Below are positions 1 to 9,270 of a DNA stretch of 64,000 nucleotides, piece after piece. This DNA comes from Corallium rubrum (Eukaryota > Cnidaria > Anthozoa > Scleralcyonacea > Coralliidae). Made by a program: the position numbers and the translations under genes. The stretch lies in assembly GCA_964035015.1 (NCBI GenBank), contig OZ035997.1, positions 12,440,036 through 12,504,035 on the forward strand. The letters run 5' to 3'. Below the pieces are notes generated by a model. It worked only from the letters and a program-made list of their open reading frames with translations, had not been told where the DNA came from and searched no databases. The stretch's first letter is position 1, and each line of letters begins with the position of its first letter.

Positions 1-85
1 CCCTTTTTGGAGTTGAAATAACTCATTAAAAATAACAGTGTGTCTATTTATATACGTAAATCATGCTTATATTTTGTCTTACTAG

Positions 86-176
86 CATGGATCCAAGTAA
101 AGGAAGCTGGTTTATCTTGCAAACGAATTACGACCACTGGAAGAATCCCTTAGTTATCGACGACCGCCGTACACCG
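86..176 (+). CDS. ASAH1: ASAH1-like exon (window exon 1)
   Basis: Thirty codons after one leftover base. The acceptor is AG at 84-85 and the donor is gtgagt at 177. It encodes GSWFILQTNYDHWKNP followed by DDRRTP, the signature of the beta-subunit end of acid ceramidases. Confidence 0.9.
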
Positions 177-1800
177 GTGAGTGAACCAGCATCATGTTTG
201 TAGCATTGGTGAGAAGCTATAGAATTTACATACGTCATTCTAGGGAACTCTATATGGCATATTGACATGATTTGAAAGGAAAGGAAAACAAAACAAAACA
301 AAATAAAGAAAAGGGAAGGGAAAGGGAGGGAACGGAAGGGAAGGGAAGGGAAGGGAAGGGAAGGGAAGGGAAGGGAAGGGAAGGGAAGGGAAGGGAAGGG
401 AAGGGAAGGGAAGGGAAGGGAAGGGAAGGGAAGGGAAGGGAAAGGAAGGGAAGGGAAGGGATTACGATTTACCGAAATACGATTTTTACAATCATACGAT
501 TTCCGCCTGATACCTCGATTGCTACAGTTTTGACAAAATTGAGGAATTTTGTTCAAAACTCAGTTGTCGAAAGGTATTATACGACTTATCAGACAATGTC
601 TCACAACCCAGGTAAACAGTATGGCTGTGACAATATGAGTTTTTAACTGAGATTTACATATGAGTTTATAACTGAGAATTTCATCGACAAATAAAACATA
701 AAATAACTGGACTAATGCGATATAAAACCCTACCTGCTGTTGTTTTCTGTTCCATTATATACTGTGTATTTATTCAAGTCCAGCAGAGTTAAGTCTGAAT
801 CGGGTAAGTGAAATAAATAAACAGTAATGTAGTAGAAAACGTCAGCTATGGTCTTATCGCATTAGTTCAGTTTTATTTGCGATGAAAATCTCAGTTATTA
901 GTTATAACTCTTAGTTATAAGCACATTGTCAAAGCCGCACTGTTTGCCTGGGTCTCCTATGGTTTTAACCCAGCTATAATATAACAAGTGAGAAATGAGT
1001 ATTCTATACCTTATCGGATATGATGTACAGAGTATCGTATATACCGAATACTTACGGTTCAACAATGTAAATTCTTGTTTTGCTTGTTGAACTTTGGTCC
1101 TGCATGTTTGGCATGTTTGCAACTGGACATCGAATGATCTCTGACTGAAGTAGCTGAAATACACATTTAGTTATTTTACATAGTATGATTTTATCAGACA
1201 TATAATTACGAAAGAGAACGTATATCGTATTATGTTTTATATGCAGTCTTAATAATGAATGTTTTATTTTTAAATGTTTTATGTTTAAATTGTTTAACCT
1301 CATACACATATTGGACGACTATTGTTGTGTTTTTAGGGAAAAGAATGTATGAAACAAATGACCCAAAAGGTATTGTAACCTGCATGGGAGTTGTTCATTA
1401 CCCGAGGACTCGGCGTTACTATAATTTTGCGATACCTGCATTGGTAATCCGCTATGTAAGGTTTTAATCTCTGTTCTGATCTTGTTGTACAAGTTGCTGT
1501 AAGTTGTTAGTACTCAGAGAACTTTAGACGGAACTCGAACCCACAACCACTTAATTCCTGTCCAAACTGAAAATCCTGAACTACGTACCAATCCGATATA
1601 TATATATATATATATATATATATTCGCTTACCTCAAAAGTCTGCAACAGGCTGTTTCATCTAAAAAAGGATCTTCAGGCAGATCTGCCTGAAGATTCTTT
1701 TTTAGATGAAACAGCCTGTTGCAGACTTTTGAGGTAAGCGAAAATCTATATTTCCTCTAACTATATGTTATCGAGCACTCTTTGCGTTTCGTAGACCAAA

Positions 1801-1874
<74 letters not shown>

Positions 1875-4852
1875 TATATATAGCAACGCTCCGCCATGCG
1901 TTATTGCATGCAGTAAATTGGATAACATATATGCATAATAAAACATGGTCGCCAAATTTTTGAAATTGTGAAGTTATACCGAGGGATACAAAAGATTGAA
2001 CAGCTTGGATCCGAATATTAATATTTCTTAAGGTGATCTAGCCTGCTATAGCAGACCCTATTTTTCTCCCGCTTTGCGAGGAAAAAGTAGGGTCCGCTGA
2101 CCCGAGCGCCTAATTGAGTTCTGGCTATTAGTGTCTCGCCAGCCAATCAGAAATACTTTCCATATCCCGGTAAGTGACGTAATTGTGTACATCGTGTTTA
2201 TAGAAATTCAATGCGGAGTTCGAAGGAGCAGCGATTCCGGGGAAGAAGTTTACGGGGTGTTGTGTCTAAATTCTATCGAAGTTTCAAGATAAAGCGATAA
2301 AGAAACGGAGAGCAAGAATAATATTGTTATCAATATGCTAAGTAGTTACGGTGAATATCTGATATGCCAGACTCAGACTCCAGCCTGTCGTCCTCGAGTG
2401 ACGAATGTTGATCAGAATGAGTCAACGACAGACGAAGGAGAACTCAGGAAAGAAAGAAGGAAAATATTTTAGGGCCGGTCACAAAATGAGAGCCTGATTG
2501 GATCATCGGAGGTTCGTACTTAGGCTGCCTCAGGCGCCACTCCCCTCCCACTTTCAAACAGAAGGGGGCCCGTGGCTGAGATAGCGTGTGATTTTCTCAG
2601 GCTAGTTCGGGCTTTCAAAGAGAAACTGCATAATATTTTTATTCACTCATTTTTTTGGACCGGTCAGAATCTGTGGCCGGGGGCAAATGCCCCCTTTGCC
2701 CCATAGGTAATCCGCCACTGGGGAACTACAAACAAACATTGTTATTATAGTTGTTTCGATTCACTCGGTCAATCTGACGAAAAATTAGATTAATGCAAGA
2801 GAGGGAAGAGAGTGCAGACACATACTCTTTAGTTTATGCATGGTTCACAGGAGAGTTGGCTATATTTCGAGAAAAGTAAGGCGCTTCATAATTTTCAGCA
2901 TAATTTTACTAGTAGTTTAGATGTTTCTATAGAAGACTCATTCTTAAGCGAGGATCGGAAATTCAAGCAAAGACGCTTTGTTCAGCGAGATTGTCACTCA
3001 TTTCGCAAGTGTGAATTTCATATCCAGTGTACTCAAATTAAATATTAAAATGTTCAAAACACTCTTTCTTCGTGTTTAATAATCGGATTTATATTCACTC
3101 GTTCACCAAAAAGGAACTCGAAATTACACAGTCGGCTATGCCTCGAGCCGTATGTTTCATTTCTCGTTCCTTAATTGTTAGTGAACTCATGGTCTTTGTA
3201 AATCTCAATAACACACTCACGCAAATGTTTTAATCCATTCAGTAAAGTCTATAACATTCACCAGAGATAAGAACCTGGGTACGAGGTTGAAAATATCGTT
3301 ACTGATTGATTGACAGGTTAATCACGTGGTATTGAATAGAATTTCCATCGCGCTTCCTACGCGTCATTCACATCATGTGTGATTGATTGTTTTGTTTTTC
3401 AGAATGTTGGTGTTGAGGGAATTTTCAATGTTTTGTCCACCATCCCCGTTCTTAATAAGGTACAGTAAATCGTGATTTAAATAGAACCTATGCTGCCAGC
3501 AAACGTATTTTAATAATTTAAAATTTTTTTGTTAATGCAATTGTAGAGATCCTCCGCAATTGGGATCCTCCGCCGGAAAATGTTTGAAATTTGGATCTCT
3601 GAAATGGCATTTCCCGCATTCCGACAGCAGTTTTGAGCAAACTTTTAATAGTTTTAAAACATGTTTCTAATGGCACATTTTGTCATTTTTAACAAAGATT
3701 TTGTCCAAATTTAGGCTTTAAATAGTATACTAGTTGGTGAAAACATACATTAATGCTGAATGTAAAAATATGCATGGGCTGTAAGCTCAAAGCCTGTTAA
3801 GGCCTGAGGGTTACCGATAAAAACAAAGACGACACCGCATTCTTTCCCATGTGCTAACCACTCATCGACTATCAACATACATACACATTTTCTTTTTGAG
3901 TAATCTCAACAAATTGTAAAGAACGACACTATATTAGGAGGGGGAAAATGGGGAAGATTAGTCCATGCACTTCCCTCCAACTCCACGGACCCTAAACATT
4001 GTTCTCTTTTCAGAGGAGCTGCTTCTTGCAAGTCGTCCACCTTTTTTAATTGCTTTCTTCATAATTCCGAAACTCGAAATGTCGGAAGAAATTATAGCTT
4101 CCACTATACACGCTATAGATAATTATGTTATCCTAAGCATGTATTGCCTGATTGATACATAGCCTTTTTTACTTTTGCAAAGTCAAAAAAAATTAAAAGG
4201 GCCCAAAGGGGGCCCAACAGGCAAGGGGCTCACCAGGCGTTTCCCCGGTAAGCCCGACTGGCCAGTCCGCCCGTGTTTGCAATCATTTGAAAGTCAATTT
4301 TCGTTTGTTTGTCCGCTTTTTGGGCTATTAATAGCAGCTCGACGCTATTGTCCCGGGCTAATATATATTAGTCCGGGGCAATTAACTTGACTTGGGAAAA
4401 TAAGGGTTAATCAATTGGTCACGAATGTGATAAAGGATTTGTCATCGCGACTGAAGTGTTTTTAGACACCTCTGTGATAACAACTCAGTATCTCAGTTTT
4501 CTTAGGCAACCTCTGTGATCTTGAACTAAGTAGGTTAGTTACCTCAACCTCGGTAACTGCGTTCCTTGTAACGACTTCGTTACCTTGGTAACCTTGGGTT
4601 CGGTAACTAACCTATAATAAGCTTTCATTTAATTTTTAATTTAATATTGTACACGTTTTTATCAGAATTGTTTTCATTCTACATTATTTTGCTAAAGAAC
4701 ACAGTTGAAAAGGATTTTAGATAAATAATAAATTGCATGTTTTCTCTCTCCAATTTGTATAGTTAACTTCCTACACTGTTGTGATGCAGGTCAATTCAGG
4801 CCAAGTGATCACTTATCGCCGTTTTTGCCCTGATCCATGTTTTCCCTGGTGA
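86..4852 (+). CDS. ASAH1: Acid ceramidase (ASAH1-like), 3' part, four exons 86-176, 1337-1369, 3403-3459, 4763-4852
   Basis: Acid ceramidase is a lysosomal N-terminal-nucleophile hydrolase that splits ceramide into sphingosine and fatty acid. Only the last 89 residues are in the window; the catalytic cysteine and most of the enzyme lie upstream. Joined exons read through phase-0 borders and resemble the end of human ASAH1: QTNYDHWKNP and DDRRTP in the first exon, GKECMKQMTQK in the second, NVLSTIPVLNK in the third, and LTSYTVV with the closing CPDPCFPW and TGA in the last. The two cysteines of the final CPDPC motif are kept. All acceptors are AG and donors GT (gtgagt, gtattg, gtacag). The ATG at 87 is internal, not a start, because homologous sequence continues upstream. 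NAAA is the closest alternative, but the CPDPC-x-x-W end favours ASAH1. Introns of 1.2-2 kb hold a tRNA-like SINE, hairpins and TA repeats. Confidence 0.9.
312..461. repeat. GGGAA pentanucleotide microsatellite
   Basis: About 30 units of gggaa with a few variant units at the edges, within the first visible ASAH1 intron. It creates long spurious ORFs on both strands. Confidence 0.97.
590..960. repeat. Imperfect foldback repeat
   Basis: The segment around 598-650 (acccaggtaaacagtatggc) reappears inverted at about 895-950 (gcactgtttgcctgggt). The arms are diverged and the ends are not sharply defined. It is probably a decayed MITE. Confidence 0.55.
1337..1369 (+). CDS. ASAH1: ASAH1-like microexon
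   Basis: A 33-base, 11-codon exon (GKECMKQMTQK) between ttttag and gtattg. It is phase 0 on both sides and matches the segment after DDRRTP in acid ceramidases. It is supported mainly by position and phase. Confidence 0.82.
1500..1590 (-). repeat. tRNA-derived SINE fragment
   Basis: On the minus strand a box-A-like TAGTTCAGGA lies ahead of a box-B-like GGTTCGAGTTCC, spaced as in a tRNA. No full cloverleaf forms, so it is a tRNA-derived repeat and not a tRNA gene. It is followed on that strand by no clear tail. Confidence 0.45.
1597..1874. repeat. 116-bp perfect-looking hairpin between TA microsatellites
   Basis: TA runs occupy 1597-1621 and 1806-1874. Between them, 1625-1740 is a near-perfect palindrome starting CGCTTACCTCAAAAGTCTGC and ending in its complement, with the centre near 1682. 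It is a MITE-type hairpin in an ASAH1 intron. Confidence 0.85.
1880..3400. other. ASAH1 intron sequence without recognised gene
   Basis: No coding segment found. A short GC-rich hairpin (tagcagaccctattttt / aaaaagtagggtccgct) lies near 2048-2092. A possible lone right end of a hAT-like element (ccgccactgg) lies near 2713-2720. Confidence 0.5.
3403..3459 (+). CDS. ASAH1: ASAH1-like exon
   Basis: Nineteen codons, phase 0 both sides, acceptor tttttcag, donor gtacag. It encodes NVGVEGIFNVLSTIPVLNK; human ASAH1 has a VLSTKPVLNK block at this place. Confidence 0.9.
4529..4613. repeat. Short hairpin repeat
   Basis: AGGTTAGTTACC at the left end is answered by GGTAACTAACCT at the right end, with further inner complementarity. 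It lies in the last ASAH1 intron. Confidence 0.6.
4763..4852 (+). CDS. ASAH1: ASAH1-like last coding exon with stop
   Basis: Twenty-nine codons plus TGA after the acceptor tgtatag. It encodes LTSYTVVMQV and the terminal CPDPCFPW, the conserved end of acid ceramidase. No canonical AATAAA is obvious just downstream. Confidence 0.9.
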   Translation, partial: LTSYTVVMQVNSGQVITYRRFCPDPCFPW

Positions 4853-6178
4853 TATGTCGAGCTATGCATGGACATGATCAGTGCTAAGATGAATCAAAGG
4901 GATTCTTCATGTTGACTACTATTCATTTGCATCTTGGGGAATCAAAGTATATTATGCATTCTGAATCAAAAATTATTTTTTATATCCGATTGCTTGTAAT
5001 CCCAATTCCAACGTAGTAACTTGATTTTCTGTGAGTATTACATTAGATTTTATCAAATTATAGCAAATTAGCAATCTCTGTCAATCGTCGGTAATATTTA
5101 GCAAATTTAACAGAAAAATATATATAAAAATACAAACTGTTGTTATAGTAGTGACTATATAGGGGCGTATTTAGGATGCAAGCTTTTAAAATAAAGCGAA
5201 TTAATGGGCACTTTTTCACATCGAACGGACACTTTTTATTCTCGAAAAGAACGCTTTTATTTACTCGAAATTAAAGAGCGGTTTTTATGCTCGAAAAGAG
5301 CACTTTTTATGCTAGAAAAAACCAGCCTTTTATGCTTGAAAAGAACTTTTTGTTCATTCTCAAAAAAGTTCATAACTTTTTATCTTTAAAAAGACAAATT
5401 GGACAAATTATCTTCAAAACGGGTACTTTTATTAATTTATTATCTTCAAAAATAGATCGTTACATTTGCCTTCAAAATGAGCACTGTTTATCTTTGAAAA
5501 GGACGTCTTTAAATTTAAACAGGTGTTTTTTGGATTCTTTTTAAAAATGGCGTTTTTTATCCTTAAAAAGGACACCAACCACTTGAAAAACGACATTTTT
5601 GAAAACATTGCATGGGGTAAATGCACGAGATCAGTGGGGCAATAAATCTGATTGTTACATACCAAAGACTTTCGTTTGCCAATAATGAAATCCTATTGGT
5701 CAAATCATGGTCACGTGTTGTTCAACAAACTCAATGTTTCTTTCTGCCGAGGGAAACATTGCACTGTTTCCCTCTGACGTCAACAATGAAGAGGGAAACA
5801 TTGCAATATATGTTTCCCTCTGACGTCGCTTTAATCATGCGTTGTTCACGTGAATACACGATTATTGCATCAGATCAACAACTTTGGACTCTTCGGGCAT
5901 TTTGAAAACAAGAACTTGTTTCGAGCTTGTTTGGTACGAAGTAGTCCATTTTCTGAAAGAAAGAATTTCTATACATATCTTCAAAGGTCTGAAAAACACT
6001 TGGAGAAATTTAAAGCTGTTCTTAGTGTTGAGTCTGATGCATTTGTTTAGTTGATTGACTTGAATTGAAATATTTACGAAGACAAAGTCAAAGTGTTTTG
6101 GTAAGTCTTTTCGCCGTTTGCAAGTTTCAAGGCAGTTTGTATTTTGTATTTTAAAAGTCTTTGGTCTATAACAAAACG
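4853..6178. repeat. ASAH1-MAO intergenic region with degenerate tandem repeats
   Basis: From about 5204 to 5580 a loose motif of the form GCACTTTTTATGCTCGAAAAG recurs with variable spacing and strong decay; its ORFs are low complexity (repeated MLEK, FYARK). At 5735-5830, GAGGGAAACATTGCA and TGTTTCCCTCTGACGTC alternate in direct and inverted order. No gene was recognised. Confidence 0.65.
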
Positions 6179-6318
6179 CTTGTTGACTTTTGCCTCGAGA
6201 AACATCGAGTTTTACGGTCCCTCAGGCTTCAATGTCACCCTCGGGCTAAAGGCCTCGGGTGACATTGAAGCCTTCGGGTCCGTAAAACTCGATGTTTCCC
6301 TCGGTGCCAGTCAACAAG
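6179..6318. repeat. 140-bp foldback (MITE-like)
   Basis: CTTGTTGACT at the left matches AGTCAACAAG at the right. Inside, AACATCGAGTTTTACGG and its complement form long arms around a centre near 6247. Confidence 0.85.
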
Positions 6319-6713
6319 TGTATACTATAACATAGGAGGGGGCTGGGGAAAGGCCGGGGATGAACTCGTATTGATATTTTAGCAAAATAACTTGCATGTC
6401 GATCTTATCCTAGGGATGGGCGATACCAGCTTTTTTTGTTCGATACGATACCAGTCCGATACTAAGAATTTTGGTCGATACCGATACCAAAATCGATACC
6501 GATACTTCAATTTTTACATTGATTGAAATAACTTATAAAATAAGAAGAATATTAAAGTAACAAATATAACAAGTCAAGGAATAGTCTATCAGCTGCATAA
6601 ACATTTGCAATTATGATTTTAAATCTTAATTTAAACTGAACAATATCAACGTGCATGTTCAATGTTTTCCTAAATATATAAGTGATAACTATTTAGTTAA
6701 ATGTTTTTATCTG

Positions 6714-6851
6714 CCTCGTACCCAGGCGTCTCCACATACATATTTGCATACATATATACATTCATATTTACACGAAGTACTGCAATACTTCGTGTAAATA
6801 TGAATGTATATATGTATGCAAATATGTATGTGGAGACGCCTGGGTACGAGG
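6714..6851. repeat. 138-bp palindrome with CCTCGTACCCAGG ends
   Basis: This is a near-perfect inverted repeat. It begins CCTCGTACCCAGGCGTCTCC and ends with the exact complement, centre near 6783. The end motif recurs elsewhere in the window (near 44010 and 62900). It produces spurious mirrored ORFs on both strands. Confidence 0.9.
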
Positions 6852-7130
6852 CTGTGTTTTTATTTAAAAACAGCATCATACAACCCTGCATTCCCTGCAT
6901 GATGAAGTATTCACCGATTTTCATAGATACTGACCAAAAACATCGCAGGCTCAAGTGGTATCGAAATTACCAATACTTTTTGCGAGTATATCGAAAGTAT
7001 CGATACTTTTGTAAGTATCGTTGGTATCGATATTTTGTACTATTGAGTGAAGGAGGGGAGGAAGGAAGGGAAGTATGGAGAAAAAGGAGAAGGAGGAAAG
7101 AAGTGAAAGATTGTGGAAGTGAACAAGTAA

Positions 7131-7823
7131 AAAGAAAAGCTTGAGGCAGAGCGTGATCTTGGTGTATGGGTAACGCATGACTTAACCTGGTGCAAACAGG
7201 TTGCTGCCCAAGTTACAACTGCGAACAGATTTCTTGGCTGCGTCCGTCGCTCTTTGGGGGAGATCACTGACATTTCAGTTCGACGAACAATATACCTTGC
7301 TATTGTTCGTCCACACCTCGGATACGCGACCCAGGTGTGGTCACCGCAATCTATTGAGCTAATCAGACGTGTCGAAAGAGTGCAACGCCGTGCTACTAAA
7401 GTTATCCTGAATTTACCATTTCGCACCGCGACAACCTACAAACAACGACTACTGTCTTTACAATTGTTTCCAATATCCTACTGGCATGAATATCTTGACT
7501 TGACCTTCTTCTTCAAAGCTGTGAACAACCTACTCGAAATTAACCCTGACATCCTACCTACTCCATATATGCCACTCAGAACAACAAGAAACAACTCAAA
7601 CCCCGATATTCTCCACTTCCGTCCTCGCAAATGTAGAACAGTCACCTTCCAACGATCTTCCTTTACACGAATGTGTAGAACATGGAACACTCTACCGTGC
7701 GAAATGCGTAGAAAGGGAACCACTCTTAGACAGTTTAAGAGCCAGCTTCAGCTTTACAACAAGCAGCAGTGGACCAGCTGTACGACCCAGAAGACCCGAG
7801 GTCATGGAAAACCATCTGTTTGA
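7131..7823 (+). pseudogene. LINE ORF2 C-terminal fragment (Jockey/CR1-like reverse transcriptase tail)
   Basis: An open frame from 7131 encodes ERDLGVWVTHDLTWCKQV and then YLAIVRPHLGYATQVWSP, the segment after the reverse transcriptase domain of non-LTR retrotransposons. It ends in frame at 7823. The upstream frame is closed by TAA at 7128, so the copy is 5' truncated. It lies inside the 6411-8494 element. Confidence 0.85.
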
Positions 7824-8341
7824 GATGCAACACAGCGCACAGTCTTATTAGTGCGATCTGCTGTTGTATCTAATGTCTAATTAATTGATTAATTGATTGA
7901 TTGATTGTTAATTAATTGATTTAATTAATTAATTAATTGATGGATTGGTTGATTAATTGATTAATTAACTGTTAATTAATTAACTGCTGATTGTTGGATA
8001 TTGACTGTTAATTGCTAATTAAGATAATTGTTGGATAAATTATTGGCAATTGGTGGTTGATAATTTGTAGTTGGCGACTGACGATTAATACTTAATGATT
8101 GGTAAATAAGAACTAATAATTAATATTTGACAATAATTAATGGTTAATAATTAATACTTATAAAATAATTAATACAACGCAAATAATTAATATGGCCTTT
8201 CCTTTTTGCTTGGGACCGCAGTAATTGGCGATTGCTGTTGCGGCAACCCTGCCACATTATTTTAGATTTTACGTTATAACTTAACTTTCACTGTGAGTAA
8301 TGAAGTTTGTTTGTTGTTGTGTTGTTTTTTTTTGTTTTGTT

Positions 8342-8373
<32 letters not shown>

Positions 8374-8460
8374 TGTTTTGTTTTTTTTTTTTTTAATTTT
8401 AATTAATTACTATTCTTGTTGAACCTTGTGGCAAAACTTAATAAATAAATAAAAAGTAAA
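7824..8460 (+). repeat. LINE 3' tail and AT-rich simple repeats
   Basis: Degenerate TTAATTGA-type repeats fill 7878-8190, a TTTTG/T-rich stretch 8310-8395, and the segment ends in TAATAAATAAATAAA, as LINE tails do. It is probably the 3' UTR of the LINE fragment, expanded by slippage. Confidence 0.6.
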
Positions 8461-8535
8461 AGAGAGAATGAGCAGGTAGTATCGCCCATCCCTAACTTGC
8501 GCTAACACGAAGTACTACCTTGCGCTCCCTTCCTG

Positions 8536-8565
8536 ATGGTCGAAGTAACGCAGGCTCTGGCCTAG
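8536..8565 (+). promoter_or_regulatory. Possible upstream ORF before MAO
   Basis: ATG at 8536 opens nine codons (MVEVTQALA) closed by TAG at 8563-8565, 18 bases before the MAO ATG. It matters only if this DNA is in the MAO 5' UTR, which the sequence cannot show. Confidence 0.35.
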
Positions 8566-8583
8566 CGAATATAGAGTCCCAAG

Positions 8584-9270
8584 ATGGAGAATATTTTGGA
8601 TGTGGTGATAATCGGTGCTGGCATAAGTGGTGTGTGTGCAGGCTATCTTTTACAGCAGCAAGAGGACAATCTGAAGATTGTCGTTCTCGAAGCGAGAGAC
8701 AGAGTCGGTGGTAGAACACAAACTGTTGAAAATCCCGAAGTAAAATATGTTGATCTCGGTGGTTCGTATGTTGGACCTACTCAGAATCGAATCCTACGAG
8801 TGGCCAAAACACTTGGAATTGAGACCTACAAGGTATTTAACGAGGGAAAGATCACTGAGCACTTTGGTGGTAGGCCGTCATTTTATCGTGGAGATTATTC
8901 AACGTGGAATATTTTAGCCATTTTGGACTATTATTATCAGATCCGTGAGCTAGACCGCATGTGTGAAGAAGTGCCATTGCTGTCCCCTTGGGAAGCTCGC
9001 AGTGCAAAAGAATGGGACACGATTACAGCAAAGGAGTATTTTGAAAAGTCTTGTTGGACAACATACGCCAAGAGACGGATGTACCAGGTCTTTCACGACG
9101 CCATGGCGGCCGAGCCCTACGATACGTCTTTGCTGTATTATTTATGGTACCTCAAAAGTGCTGGAGGAGTGAACCGAATAGCTGATGTGGAAAATGCTGG
9201 GCAGGAAAGAAAATTTAAGGGAGGATCGCAACAGATCAGCAAAAAACTTGCACATATTTTAGGAGAGAAG
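8584..9270 (+). CDS. MAO: MAO exon 1
   Basis: Residues 1-229: the FAD-binding Rossmann segment and the first substrate-domain part, ending HILGEK at donor gtaagt (9271). It includes GGVNRIADVENAGQERKF with Ala200 at the first gate position. Confidence 0.97.

Larger units (their letters stand above)
6411..8494. mobile_element. Composite hAT-like element
   Basis: TAGGGATGGGCGATACC at 6411 is answered by GTATCGCCCATCCCTA ending at 8494. Subterminal CGATACCGATACC-type repeats at both ends (6425-6500, 6960-7035) fit a hAT-like non-autonomous element. The flanking 8 bases (tcttatcc / acttgcgc) match at only four positions, so no target duplication is proven. Inside sit a 138-bp hairpin and a LINE fragment. 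The right end is only 89 bases before the MAO start codon. Confidence 0.6.

Noticed and set aside
87-89. ATG as a start codon of a small gene
   Set aside because: It is internal to an ASAH1-like exon with an acceptor just before it and homologous residues expected upstream.
128-646. Opposed ORFs of GREGKGRE and FPSLPFPSLP
   Set aside because: GGGAA microsatellite read on both strands.
2681-2722. Complete hAT element ending in CCGCCACTGG
   Set aside because: No matching left end or target duplication could be found by eye.
6697-7144. Mirrored ORFs on both strands with the same YMYANMYVETPGYE peptide
   Set aside because: Artefact of the 138-bp palindrome at 6714-6851.
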